Below are positions 49,401-62,724 of a stretch of 64,000 bases of DNA, one piece after another. The position numbers were made by a program, and so were the translations under genes. The notes below the pieces were generated by a model. The model made no database searches, was not told the DNA's origin, and worked only from the letters and a program-made list of their open reading frames with translations. How positions within the stretch are numbered: position 1 is the stretch's first letter; each line of letters opens with the position of its first letter. The stretch is from assembly GCA_013397075.1 (NCBI GenBank), contig VWZS01000178.1, positions 170,614-234,613 on the forward strand, written 5' to 3'. This DNA comes from Rhabdornis inornatus. Its lineage: Eukaryota; Chordata; Aves; Passeriformes; Rhabdornithidae.

Positions 49401-49700
49401 CTTCCTGGGCTGCCAGCAGCTGAGGAAGAGCAGCACACCTGAGGGACCTTGCCTCAGCACTGCTGCTCTGCTCCCACTAACAAACCCAGGTGTGGCACTC
49501 AGACACACCCACATAATGCAGTGTACAGGTAATGTTAGGTCACTTTATTACAGACAGCCCTGCTGCTGCCTGCAGGGATCAGCTCTGGAACTTCAGAAAA
49601 TCCATGAGCTCTGTTGACAGAGTTAGATGATCCATCAGTGTTAACAGTATCCGAGGAGGGATCAGCTGTAATCCAGTGAGGTCAGAATGCCATCCTAAAG
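49401..49700 (-). other. GC-richer patch with a minus-strand poly(A) signal
   Basis: On the minus strand an AATAAA (plus coordinates 49544-49549, preceded by 'tctgt') is followed about 30-50 bases later by a GT-rich stretch 'gtgggtgtgtctgagtg'. That is the usual hexamer plus downstream-element layout of a cleavage and polyadenylation site. The patch is locally GC-richer than its flanks. It could be the R/U5 part of an unrecognised LTR or the end of an unannotated transcript. No coding frame accompanies it. Confidence 0.3.
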
Positions 49701-50250
49701 AAATTTGCTACTGATAAAATTTCACTCATGTAATTTATTCTGTTTAATGTCCTGGGGTGCCTGGATGTAAAAGAAAACAGAATTTGATTCTTGTTTGCAT
49801 ATTGTGATTTGGGTTCCACATCTGTGCTCTTTGAGATATTATACCATAAAAGACAAGCACCAAGTCCAAGTTCTACACATCAGAGAATTATTACAATCAC
49901 AAAAATAGATTTTAACCTAAGGAGGGCTGATGTGTTACGAACATGGATAAGATGTGCCAGGCTACAGATTAATAAAATAGAAGTACCTGCGTAAAAATAC
50001 CTTTTAAATATTAAAAAAAACCCAGGAAAATTAAAAGGGAAAGAGAGATGGTGATAATCTTTCTCTTTTGGTGTCATCAAACATACACTTAGCCACTTTG
50101 CCAATTAAAAACTTTCAAATAACATAGTAGGTGTCAGAGAATGTTGGTTTGTTCTCAGAAAATGTCAGATATTTACTAAGTTTGTATTATATACCCTGCT
50201 TCTGAAAACATCAGAGAAGGCAAATGTATATATATTGACGGTATTGATTT
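49701..50250. other. AT-rich stretch, nothing recognised
   Basis: Overlapping frames at 49791-49994 (plus) and 49880-50104 (minus) are motif-free. Confidence 0.5.
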
Positions 50251-50325
50251 GGGGGGGGGGGGGGGGGTTTGGTTTTTTTGTTTGTTTGGGTTTTTTGTTT
50301 GTTTGTTTGTTTTTCTCTTGTGAAG
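50251..50325. repeat. G17 tract followed by a TTTG ladder
   Basis: 17 consecutive G (50251-50267) lead directly into 'tttgg', T runs and TTTG units to about 50313. The G run alone satisfies the quadruplex rule. The tract is prone to length error in sequencing, so its exact length is uncertain. Confidence 0.9.
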
Positions 50326-53300
50326 TTTTTTTGTTTTATTTTTACATTATAAGGACATAATTCCCTGCCACATACTTCTAAGGGTTACCTTTAAGTCACT
50401 GTGTTAATGACACATTTTCAGGAAGTACACCCCAAAACAAACAGGGCAGAACAGGTTATTTTTAACTCCAATTTGAACAGCATCTGTTTCTTAAGATGAA
50501 AATCTGCATGGCTAAATCATTGTGCCTACTAATAATCCCAGCAGATATCCAAATAATAGAAATAATCAAAGGTTTGCAGGCATGTAATTTTCCTAATATT
50601 TACCAAACTATTCATTTTGCACCCATTTTATTTTCTTTTCCATGCATTTAATTTTTTTTTAAGGGAGAATTTTTCATTGTAGTCAATGATTTACTATCAG
50701 GGAACTGGCAGATCCGGGAACCTATCAAATGTGTTATCAGTTATAGATATGTTTAAATTTGTACAACATTTAGATATTATTGACCCTTTTCCTCACCTGC
50801 TTATGGTGAAAGTGATCTCATGATTTAGGATTAGTTAACTACAAGTTAACTACAGGCAACAAAAAGAACAATGCAAATCTCTCCGATGTTGATACTTATG
50901 TATTTTTTCTGAGTAGTTCTGTGCTTAGGTTTGGTCAGCAGCCATTTCTTTTCTATCAATTAACTTTTTTTGGTAAACTGTTTGATAAAATAAAACCTAG
51001 ACAAAATACTGAGAAGACCAAACTGCAAATTCTTATACCAATATTAAAAATAGCAGTAAACTAATCAGAAAGTAAGACCACGAAATACTTTATAACCTAT
51101 CAAAACAATTTTTAGCCTCCATTTATTAACAGTGGAAATTCAAGGAATGAGTTACCAGACAGGAGTATGCTGTACACATTATTTTTCATTTTAAAGAATT
51201 AATTGATGTAAAATCATCACAGTCTATTAAGTTGGTATATTAATGATAAGGCATCCACTTATCTTGTACAATATTTTGTCTTGCATGCTAATTCAAATTG
51301 TTTGAATTAGCAGACTTCACCACATCTAAAAAGCAGAATAGTCTTGCAGTAAACAAGAATATCTAATGCTATTTTATCAGCTGTAAATGGCCAAAGGTAA
51401 CGTGTGAGTCGTAGTGGAATGAAAAAGGAGAAAAAGATATTTGCTGAAAGTACTTTAGAATCTTAGTTTAAAAATAAAAAAGTAAAATCAAACCTGATTT
51501 CAAAGATTTAATTTGTGTTCAATTATATTTAATTTTCAGCTTGTAGCTCTTTAACTCAAATATCCATATCTCACAAACAGACTTACATAGAAGGCAAATC
51601 TTTTAAACATAAACAATTAACAGAAGAAAAAGGGAAATCTTACATTGGTGTCTCTGGATTAAACTGAAGGGAATACAGCTTTCTGCACAGGATAGGAAAA
51701 CAAGATATTTCTGAAGTGGATTCAGAGGTACATAATCTTCCATACATTCACATGTTAGTAAGAATTGGCTTGGTAACTTTAGAAAGCTCCACCTTTATTT
51801 TTGAGAATGATCTGAGTTACATGCGTCAAGTTCAGGTTGGGGCCTAATGATTACAGTTCATAAAATTCCAGATAGAAGACACACAACGAGCCTTTATTCT
51901 TACTTGGCATGTGTCCAAGCCATATGCTAGGATAAAACCTTTCTTCCTATGTTTAAGCAATTAACAAAGACACTAAAGTTCAGAACACAGGCTCTTCAAG
52001 TGTCTTCTGTGGTCAGGGAAGGCTTCTAGACAGGTCTGTAAGATTTCAGTTCTCTAGAGACTTTCCTGCCTTGCTTTCTCTCTCCACTCTGACCCCAGGA
52101 GGATGACAATCCTGACTTGGATGTTCCAGTTCAGCATCTAAATTATTTTGTCATGCCATAGATAAAGCATATGCCAAGAGGATATCTTCTGTTAAATAGA
52201 ATCTGGTATCTGTATTTTATCTTTAGCAGCATACAGCTTAACTAATTCTGCCACAATTTGAACACTTCCTGCAGGTGTCCTGTATTCAATGTGGAGCCAA
52301 AGGACTTGCTGACCTATTTGCCCAGAGGAGCTCCTGTTAATCCTTCCAAAGTTGTGACTGTGTAAGCAACAAGCCATTCAATTTCTGATTACAGAGAATG
52401 CTAGTATTATTAACTCTTCCGGCAAAGAGAAATCAGGAGATTTTCATGATCATGAACTCTTCCACTCCCCATGCGTGCTCCAGGTACTTATCCTTACTTC
52501 CCCAATGCCAGGTGCCTACACAGCCTTCAGGGTCACACAGGTTTCCCAGGGTTTTTCTGCTGACAGTTTGTGAAGCTGATTCATAGCTAGTAATTTGTGG
52601 GCATAGCAACCACAAAATGATGGAGTTCCCAAGTTTGGGTCAAGTAGCAGGGATGCCAACAGAATTACCACGTTGGAATTCCAGCAGGCAGGATTGAATT
52701 TAACTATCATCAAACTTGCAATGGTTTTATTGCACCATGAATAATCACAGGAAATAATGACATCAGTATAGATATTTCTTGTACTGAAAGCTGTTACTGG
52801 TTTCTGTGAATGGGTCAACAGACAATAACAAATTCAGTTTAAATGAAACATGTCTAGTTCAGCCTTCCTTACAGATTGACAGCTATAAAAATTAACAAGA
52901 CAGAGCCTAAAAAACTTAGCCAAATATCAGAGCTGGGACAAAGATGAGCTACACTTTGTGAGAGGTTTCCCTCTGACTGGGTGCAACTGAAGCGGCTTGA
53001 AGACTCTTGGAAGAATGCACACCCTTGAGAAAAAAAAGGTGAAAAGCAGTCATGCACCTGGTCCAAAGAAGGTGCAAAACTGACTGAGAAGATGACCAGA
53101 CAAACTAAAAGAAAGGTCTTTCCCCTCTTATACTGAGGGAAAACAGGCTTTGTGTGTAGGACAAAGAAAAATTATGTTTTTATCATTCATTTATTCTCAA
53201 AATTAAGACAGCTGTGGGAGTTTCTGTCTACTATCAGCTCAAAAAAGTAATGAATAATGGAAATCACAGAACTCTCACTAGGTTGTCTAAGAAATAATTC

Positions 53301-54492
53301 AGTGAAAGTGTGTGATTGTCAGTCAGTGGGAAAAGCAAATTATTTAGCACATACTATCAAATGTGCTACAGTTTAAACCTTATTTTTGAAATATAATTCT
53401 GCTGAAGGTGGGAGAATTACAAGAGTTGTTTTTAATCATACTTAAATGACATTATCCTAGTGATAAAGTTAGATCCCTTGAGATCAGGAGATGTTTTTTC
53501 CTCCAACAGAAGCATCTTAACTATCAGCAACTTTAACTAATATTTTCACATGCTACTTACATATTCACAGAGGATATGAAAAGTAATTTTTCTGTGTATC
53601 AGTACAAATGGAAGACAGGGCCAGTGCCTAGATGGAAAGATTTAAAATAAATCTACATTGGTGATATGTTCAAAATTTCGTCAGGTTGCATCTGTGTCAG
53701 CAAAGTAACAATGTCCAGGTTCATTTTCCAGTCCCGAAGAGAGCTGACAGGATTAGGCTGCCTTAGTATAGTTAAGCTGACTGCAGGACAGGAGGATTCT
53801 TTATTCATAGACTCTACTGGGAATATTTCTTTGCCTGTGCTACTTGCTGAACAATTCCCCAGAATTTTTTAGAAGAGGAATTATTTAGTAAAAACCAGTT
53901 CCAGAACAATTTTAACCATTTTGAACTGTGGACCTTGAAGTTCCAGTGCCTGGACTCAGACATTGGCATAGATAACTATCTGAATAGTTTTTGTCATGGA
54001 GAGCTTAGGAGAGACCTTTCTTTAGTTTTTTAACCAATAGTTTACTCTTCTAAGCCTGTATCCCAATGTATAGAAGAGCTTTTATTTTCAAATTAAATGG
54101 AGTCATGTTGGGTCGGAAATACGTCCGCCATCAGCATGCTGGAAACCTTTCAAATTCTTCTCAAATAGAAACGTTGTAAGCTTCCCGTGAGTTGAAGGTA
54201 CTTCCTTCAATCTTCATCTGTACTCTATCCAAGTATCTATAACCCAAGAGATATTACTACCTCCTGTGTTATTGCCTAACAAAGAAACTGCTGCCAGCCC
54301 AATACATAACCACTTTGGATTCCTTGCCCTGTTTGTTTTCAGACCTCTGTTGCCTCTTTTATACATAATCACTCATAAAATAAAAAGAAAATCAGGGGGT
54401 TTATTTTCTTATTCACTCCAGGTAATATGAGCTTGTCACTTGCACCCATGCAAGTATGCTCATTTTTTAAGGTTCTACTGGCTAATCCTTAA
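50326..54492. other. Long AT-rich stretch, no gene seen
   Basis: Contains a perfect hairpin at 51286-51312 and frames at 52192-52615, 52516-52818, 52869-53066 (minus) and 53666-53872 (plus), none with a recognisable motif. No repeat family is recognised over ~4 kb, so this is one of the cleanest single-copy intervals. Confidence 0.5.
51286..51312. repeat. Perfect 12-base-pair hairpin
   Basis: 'tgctaattcaaa' (51286-51297) and 'tttgaattagca' (51301-51312) are exact reverse complements around the loop 'ttg'. Confidence 0.9.
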
Positions 54493-54511
54493 GGGAGGGT
54501 GAGGGGAGGGG
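54493..54511 (+). other. G-quadruplex motif
   Basis: G3-A-G3-TGA-G4-A-G4 fits a four-run quadruplex with loops of 1, 3 and 1 bases. Short loops predict high stability. It lies in otherwise AT-rich, non-repetitive DNA. Confidence 0.85.
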
Positions 54512-56701
54512 AAGTAAATCTTTGTGTGCTAAATGCAGTATGTACACTCTTCTATGCCTAGGGCTATCTGTTTTATGTTGAAGATGAGACTCTCAACTCT
54601 GATGCCTTTCTAGAAGTGAAGAATTATTGGCGATTTTGCTGAGGGTTTTTTTCACCTTAAGGCATTCCCTATCAATTTTATCAACAGAAGTTTTATATAC
54701 CAGAAGGAAATACATTACTGGAATCAGCACCATCCCTATCTTTGCCAGTACTTGATAAGGCGAGACCTCCCATGGCTGGTTTACTTAGCTCACATCTTCG
54801 TAAGAAGTTATAATCCTTCAAAGAATTTGATAACAGTCCTTTGTTTCCTGCAAGCAATATAAATGTGAGAAATACATGGATTATAGCACAGATTATAGAA
54901 CTCCTTCCTTATAGTTGAAGCTACTGACTAAATAATTTTTTTCAAGTTGCTTCCTAGGAACTTTGTGCAATCTCTTGTGTCACTGAAGAAAAATTTCCAG
55001 GATACTTAGATAGGAAACAAAACCAATTGGCTTTAAGTCAAAACATTGAGAATATTTCCTGATTTTTTAAAGAAACAGATTTATAAATGGCAGTTCCTTA
55101 TGCTTTACTAGACCCACTGACACAATCCTGCAATTCTGTTTTCTGGTATTGAACAAGCCTTTAGGCTATGAGCAAGTGGAAGAATTTAAAATGGCCCTGA
55201 GCTATCTCTTGCTCTAAGAACCTTGCTGAACTACTCTGTAACAGAAATCCTTGAATTATAATGGTTGATCTGTCTGGTCATGCTCATGCATCCTCATGCA
55301 TCGGTGGAAATATTCATATGATGCTGCACCACACACAACTTTCTTCAAACACAAATGATTCTTTGTGTTTCATTCAGAATTACATCAAACTTCCAGGGAC
55401 CTCTAACTGACAGAGGCCTTACACATTCAGACTATTCCTGGGTTTCTATTAGTGAATTGAAATACAGTTTGGACATAGTGTTCTGATTTGAAGAGTGAAA
55501 TAGTTAAGTAATATCGATGCAATTTCTGGAGAATTGTGCCTGGAATACTAATTTATTAGTATAGGCATAGCCTCATTTTCATGATAAATACCACTTGTTT
55601 ACTCAGATGGAAGCTCCCACAAAGGGCTGTGAGCTGTTGGCGATGGTACTTGGCTGCCTGCCTTGAAGCACAATGGTTTTCTGTGCCAGCACTTATGATG
55701 TCTTACATTTGAACATCACCCCTGCGAGCAACTGACCTAGACGCAGCTAAGTGACTCCTCCAAGGAGCCAAACTGAGCTCAGGAGAAAACTTAATAGGTG
55801 CTGATTAAGAGCAGCATCTGTTCAAGCCTTCCCAGCAGCCTCCCATGTGTAACCCTCAACAGGTATCCAGTACAGGGAATGGAGGCTTTGATTAGCAGCT
55901 GGAACAACATGGCACACACAGCCATAGCTCTGCTGCGATCCACTACTTCAAGGAAAGAATATACTTCTGGAAGTAAAGAATATATTGGAATGCTCAGGCT
56001 TGTGAATGCCTCTTTTTCTTTAATGGGCCACATTGCCACAGTGGTCACAGTCCTGTAGTTCTGAGATGCAAAGGTCTGGAGTATAAAATACAAGGTTTGA
56101 AACTGGGAGACATGACTCTGATTTCCAACAGTGTGAGTGACTCTGGGTCATTAGATAGGTCTGCACATCTCTCTTTTCCTCTTTGCCCTCCACATTTTTC
56201 TTTTGTGTCTGTTCCCATAATAATTTCCTCAGAGATTACTAGTTTTCTTTTAATTCTGCTTCTTTATGTTTTCTAGGCTACTGTGGTTTTCTTTTAACTG
56301 CTGCATTTTGGAATAAGAACAAGGCAGTTTGTTCTAATTTTCAAGGGCTATGATTTATTACCTGCACTGCCTAATTTCATTTAGCTGAAAACTCAGTCCA
56401 AACACAATGCATACAGTACTTGTCAAAGAAAACATTAAAGGCACTTCTTTTCCAAGTAAAATCCATCCTAAGTAAGTAAACAGTGTGTATTCCAGCAGGA
56501 AATAAATATTGACACTGCAACCTGTCACATGGATGACAGGACCTGCAGCTGGAATCGACAGGAGAGGCAACCAGCAGCTTCCTGCTTACTTCTCAGGTCC
56601 CTGTAGGCCATGGCTCAACCATTATCAACACAAGATCTGAGTGCTGCTGGGTCACCTGGCAGTGCTAGATGTACACAGATGAAAAATAAGGACATTAATG
56701 C
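54512..56701. other. AT-rich stretch, no gene seen
   Basis: Around 55790-56093 both strands are open (86 codons plus, 100 codons minus). Neither product shows a domain. No repeat is recognised. Confidence 0.45.
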
Positions 56702-56736
56702 AGTTCTGATGATTCTAGTGATTCTGTGATTCTGTA
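56702..56736 (+). mobile_element. Isolated CR1-like tail units
   Basis: 'gttctgatgattctagtgat' followed by 'tctgtgattctg' resembles the ~8-base tail units that end CR1 elements. The upstream CR1 body is not recognisable, so this may be a tail remnant or a small simple repeat. Confidence 0.4.
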
Positions 56737-56904
56737 GTGGGTTATTTATCAATGTTTTATGCTAGTTCTGAAAAATTGATGTTCCCTGACCAAACTCAAA
56801 ACTCCTCAAAAAATTACAAGCACATTTGAAGTGTTTGTACAGGTTGAGCTTTTCACATCAGGTGACTGCGAACATTTTTTTCATGTCCAGTTCTGAAAGC
56901 AGGT

Positions 56905-57525
56905 TTACCATTGTGTTAAGCCAAATGAAGGAAATACAAAGAAGGTGAAAAATGGGATGGGCTACTTGGGGAACTATAGAGATATTGCCTAAACATCTAG
57001 GGCTGGAGTTAGCAAAGTCAGATATTAGCTGGAGCTGAAACTGGTGGAGTCCATGAAGGAAAATAAGAGTTTCTTAATGTACAGCAAAAGAAAAACTAAG
57101 AAAAATATGGGTTTGCTGCTCAGTGTGCTCATCTAATCGCAAAGGACACAGAAAAGGCAAAAGTATTCAATGGCATTTTTCTCATAGTCTTTTCTGGCAA
57201 GGTCTGCTCTCAGGTCTTTTGCATCTAGTTGGAGAGGGTGTGAAAATGACACTATTTACACCAGAGGAAGATACAGCTAAGGAAATCTTAAACAAATTCA
57301 ATTATTTGGGATGAGATTAATCCAGTGATGCTAAAGGAACCGGCTAATTTCATTGACATTCACTATAAAATTTCATTTCTCTATGATCTTTAAAACGTCA
57401 AAACAATCAAGGAAGATTTCTGCTGAGTGTAAAAGTGAAAAATGTTACACCCATCTTCAAGAAGTGCAACAAAGAAGATCAGGGACAAATACACAAGCCA
57501 GGAACCTGGCATGGCTTATGTCAGC
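56905..57525 (+). mobile_element. CR1 ORF2 fragment upstream of the RT core
   Basis: Order: 'gggctacttggggaactata', 'gctggagctgaaactggtgg', 'aaggacacagaaaaggcaaa', 'gtattcaatggcatttttct', 'gtcttttctggcaaggtctg', 'gatgctaaaggaaccggcta', then 'cacccatcttcaagaagtgc' and 'aagaagatcagggacaa'. This is the linker between the endonuclease and RT domains through the 'TPIFKKG' start of RT in CR1 ORF2. It is truncated at both ends and broken by frame changes. It is the only piece here from this part of ORF2 on the plus strand. Confidence 0.85.
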
Positions 57526-60500
57526 AGAGATAAACTCTTCTCTTGGAAAATGTGTGGTGTCCTAAAAACTGTATGTTGAAGATGGCTCCTGCCCTAGTTT
57601 AACCTCCAAACCATACTCAGGCACTGCAAAGGTTTTGCTTAGTTTACTGTATAGACACAGACAGTACCAGTAGAGAGGCCATCAAAACACCCAAAGATGA
57701 GAGCAAAGTAGTGTTGACGTGCCAAGCTTGTGACCCACTCACTCAGTATCAGAGAACCGCCCCTGGCCCTGCTGAAATAAATTCTAGATGCATTCATTGC
57801 TGCACTTATTAGTTAAACACGTGCATAGGAACTACAGGGGCAAGCACAAAGACAAGCAGGCTGCAAATGCTTTGCTCACCTGAAGTCAACTTCTACTCTA
57901 AGTAGCAGAACTTTTCTCAAACTGCTTAACAACTATTTAGCAGAACATGTGGGGCAGAGGTGAACAGCTGAAAGGTGCTACCTTTGATCTGTGGTACATC
58001 CCTGTGTGTGTGATATATTTTCCAGATGTCTGTTCAAAAATGAAAATGCAATTATTTGAGTACTTCAGTTTTGAGTACTTTGTTAATCTTTAAAACTTAT
58101 GTTTGATTTGTTTATTACTGCTTTAAAAATGTTTGCTTTAAAATAAAAATACAAACAGAAGTCAGCAGAGATAACTGTAAGTTTTTAAAAAATACATAAA
58201 TTCTGAAAAAAGGTGAAACTTCCTCAACATTCAAGTTTGGTATTTTTGCTGAAATGCAAATAATTTTTAACATTTTTTTAACTGGGTATGAATGACTTTG
58301 CAGCAAAACATTATTCACAGGGCAAATCTAAAATTTAAGTTCAAAAACTGGTCACTAGGAGAGTTTTAGAATAATAATTTAGTATATAACAACAGAAAAT
58401 GCTGCATCTTGTAGACCAGAGAAGAAACTGTTTTTCTTAGGGCACAGGGAATGACAATATTTAAAAAAAAGAAATAATCAATATGTAGGAAATGCACATC
58501 TTCAACTACAGACTGAAAGAAAGTATTGGAAGTCACAAGATAGTACAGTTCAGTATTACAACAATGAAGTACAATTCAACATTGTAATGCTGCTTGCAAT
58601 GGCATTGATAGCAAAAGGAAGCATTTGGCTTCCAGATAAAGCATATCCCCTCTCAACTGTGTTTCTTTCCACAGAGTGGAGAAATATTATCTGACTACTC
58701 TGTCTCTAGCAGAGTGAGGGAACAGTTTCTGGGTAATGAATTAAATACTAGTTTCCTAGGAGATGGATTGATGTACAGGAGGCAGTGTAAGCCCTTTTTC
58801 TTTCTATCCAGTGTGCTCTCAGCCTACAATATTAAGCTCTGTCAATGGGTCTAGGGGGACAAAACTTTTTTCTGTGCGAATATCTTGAATTAATGAAGAG
58901 CAATTTAGGACAGTTTCCAGGTAACTTATGCTAGCCCCTCATATTCTCTGTAGGAGACCTGAATAAGACCTGAATACAGACTTCAAGAATATATGATTAC
59001 TACAATTCTGTGAAGTTATCTTGCCTAACACACAGGTACAAATCTGGCGGAGTTAATCTGCATATCTGAGTTGAATTTTTTATGTTCTTGTTGCCTGATA
59101 GCCCCTAAAATTGTGAGCCAAACAAGATTAAGATGACAAAATGCACACGTGATACAGAGCTTCAACACCTTTATAAGTTAAGCAAATTAGCATGATCAAC
59201 AAGAATCTGCAATTAGAAATACAGTTAATGAAGTAATTGTCCTCTTGCTTCACTCTGCTACAAAAGCCTCCCCCTTGCTTCTAGCCCTACATTTTTTATG
59301 TCTGAATAAACGGGAAAGTGAAACAGCCTTGGTTCGCTGAAGAAGCAAGATTAGAGTAGGATTCCAGGAATGTGCTTGTCTAACAAGTAGGAAAAGTACT
59401 GCCATTAACTAAGAAGCTATATAATTATATAATAATAGTCTACAGAGCTACAATTATATTAAAAATATATAAAATCATCAATCCTTTGGCATAATTCTGA
59501 TGTGTACATTTTTTCATCTTTAACCGAAAAGTGAAGTCTGTTTTCTTAGGTATTCACAGTTGTTGCTATCTTATATTCAAGATCAAATAGTTTTCTTGTT
59601 TTGAAGATAATAATGTAACTTGAAAAACACTCAGTTCAACTGTAATCATCAATGTTTACAGTGATTTTGTGACAACAGGAGATATATAGTTTACCTGGGT
59701 ATAATTGGCTTACTTACAGTAAGCTGGATTTGTGGAGAAAAGAAATTTAGCTCATTTTAAGGTGCATATTATCACATTATTAATGCATTCCATTGTGTAT
59801 TAATTTATGGGAAATGGGATTTCCACATGAAACTTCAGAAATCTCACCTAATTTCTAACACAGGAAAGCTAAGCCAAACCTTTAGTTATAATTGGCAGTG
59901 ACAAGCCTGGATATTCTTGTTGTACATATTGATTATAAGACCTTCTAAAGGGTAGTTAAATTTTTTACTTTAATTAATTTTATAGTTTATATGTATTTTA
60001 TAATTTACCTTGTTGGAAGAAAAGCTGTTTGATCTATCCTTTATTTCCCACTACTATTTTTATTTGGTGATTCCTTCTTGTGCCATGAGTTAGAGCAGAA
60101 ACACCTAGTTTGCTCTTGTCCTGCTGTTCATTTTTGACACCCATACTGATATTCTTTCTTATTTGTTTCCTATGGTAAAATATTCTAATTTTGTAAAGAA
60201 ATTCTCATGGTGCTTATCATTCTCACCACTTTTTTACAAAGATCTTCAAGACCTGCAATGTGTTCTTTGATAGATTCACTAACACTTCCAACAGTATGAC
60301 TGTTGGGACAACACTGATCTGTGTAATTATACCATACTCTTGTGTTTTTCCCCTAATTGTCCTTTTTTGCTGTCTATATATATTAATTAGAGACCTTCAG
60401 TAAACTTTAACAACAAAGTAACAAATAATTTGGGGTGCATTTACAACAGCTTATTTTTCAGTGTAGATTTTCCATCTCATGATCCAGCTCAGTCTTTTTC

Positions 60501-62724
60501 TCTGGGAAGAACAATGGAAAACAAAGGAGCAGTTTATAAGTCCTGTAAAAAATACATAAATATTCACACAAGTTATAAATCCACTTTGTTTAGGTGATTG
60601 TAGATGTGAGCATATATACTGAAGCCAGAATAATTTGTGGGGTTTTTTACACAATTTGAATGACAAAGCAAATTTACAGAAAGGAAATAGAATAGCTAAA
60701 GGAAGGCACAGATTTCTCATGTTCTGACACTTATTTTGGACTTAGTGGACTCAGTCTGGATATTTTCAGTGCACCAGTGTCAGGATTTATGTAACTCATA
60801 TAAATTTAGGTGTTAAACTTGCCATCCTTCACCCCCTTCACTTATAGCACCTAAAATTTATGTTTTTACAGACATTCACACTAAGGAAATTCTGTGAACT
60901 CAGTTTGTAGATGAGTAAATAGAAGATGGAGTTAAATGATGACAGAGTTTTCTGTAGGTGGTAGCAAGCAACAGACAATGATGTGTATAAACATACAGAA
61001 TCCTCATAAAGTTGAAAATGCTAAGAGTTCAGCTGTGCTTCATGAGAAATGGTCTTCACACTTAAAATTTTGAAGTAGTCAGAAGAAAAAGTTACTAAAG
61101 AAACAGCAAAAAACATCTGCGAAGGTCTAAGCATTTAAACAGGCAGAAACTTGGAAGGAAAAAAGTGAATAGTGCTTTTTCAAATGATAATTTTCCAAGC
61201 TCTGCTCATGCTTTGCCATGAGATATTTAGATCTCTAGGTGAATATCTTGATTAATCTGGTCCAGCTGAAATTAAACTGAGACAAGGATGCCTTGTTTGC
61301 AAGCTGTTCTATAGCAGTAAATGAAAAATCTGCAGCCAATATAATTTTAGAAGAGGAAAAAATGAAAAGTATCACAGACTCTGTCTTTTTTATAGTCTTG
61401 AATCCCACAGAAGTGGATTATTTATCTTCACAATCACTGGAAGAATTGCAGAGACTGAGACATCCTCACCTTCAAAGCCTTCCTGAAAGAAACTTAAAGG
61501 TGCAGGTCTGCTACAATCTCCTGGTTCGTACTCATCACTCAAAGCATATTAAGCACTGCCTCACATTTTCAACTTCACAGGAAAATAAGTCTTTCTCCTT
61601 TTCAGTGTTGGTGCCTCAATGTGTAACAGTATTGTGAGAGATTACAATAGTTTTTTTTAATAATATTACTCTGACCTGGCAGCTTGCTTATAAAAACAAG
61701 GAAAAGCAAGGAAAGTTCTTGTGCTGATGGGTTTCTATCTGATGGCCCAAATCAACAGTGATGTGTGTATTGTCACACATCTGAGCCCATTCAGGCTCCT
61801 GCCAGCCCCAATGTGGTGCTGCACAATAGGTGAAGTCTGCATAGGCTTAGTCACAGGTCTGATTCTTCCACAATTGCCTTTATCAGTAGCAAAGATGGTC
61901 CCTAAGTGACTTCTTCCTTCACCCCTCCATAGATAATAGGCTCTGCCTGCAAAGCATACACACATCTTTACAGCAGGAAAGGCAGAACTATAATTATCTG
62001 GGGCTCAAATACTGTCAAGTGGCAAAGGGAAGAGAAAAATCTGCCTATAATAGTAAGTATTGGTATTCTCAGGCATGAGAACTGAAGCTAGATTTGACTT
62101 CTAAAATGGAAGGTGACTTGACTGAGATGAAAAAATATTAGTTTAATTCACTAAAAGGCTCATCTGATATTCAGGCTATGCTAATTTCTGCAGTATAATG
62201 TTGATCTGTATCTAGAAATTCTAACATTTCCTTTTCTTTTTGACATTTTGGGGCATTTTATTTTTTCTTCTTTTTTCAAGCTGAACTGTTGGCTTGCAGT
62301 GTTTAACAGAGTAAAAAACTAAGCCAGCCACTGTCTAATAGGACACTGTGTAATAATATTCTTTAATACACAGCCAGTCAAGGTAAGACTTACTGAAACA
62401 TGCAACTGACAGTAAGAGACTAAATGAGAAAGCAATGACCAATATTTCAGGAGCTGGAGAAGACCACAAAAGGTTCTAGTTTTAGTCATTCTGCAGCACA
62501 GGCAACTTCTTCTATTTTTTTATTATTTTCTTTTTTGGCCCAGCATATCTTACAGCATGAACAATCAAGTTCTTCACACTGATTTGGTGTTGAGTTTGGA
62601 TAGAGACTTCTCCCTAACAATATCCCTAGTAAATACACGTTTAATAGATGCAGTAGCAGAATGCAGAAGAGAAACAAATCAGTGCAGTCTATGCTGGCAG
62701 AACAGTGCACTTTGGCCCTGAAAG
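57526..62724. other. Long AT-rich stretch, no gene seen
   Basis: Frames at 58115-58318, 60451-60720 (minus), 61293-61637, 61721-61909 (plus) and 61735-61965 (minus) were examined. The 114-codon frame at 61293 is hydrophilic, with a Leu/Glu-rich middle but no known motif. A 14-base AT palindrome lies at 59418-59431. No repeat family is recognised. Confidence 0.45.

Noticed and set aside
55791..56093. 100-codon minus and 86-codon plus frames
   Set aside because: They mirror each other over the same bases, and neither resembles a known protein or has splice or promoter context.
61293..61637. 114-codon hydrophilic plus-strand frame
   Set aside because: I looked for a coiled-coil or LRR pattern in the Leu/Glu-rich middle, but the spacing is irregular and no conserved motif is visible.
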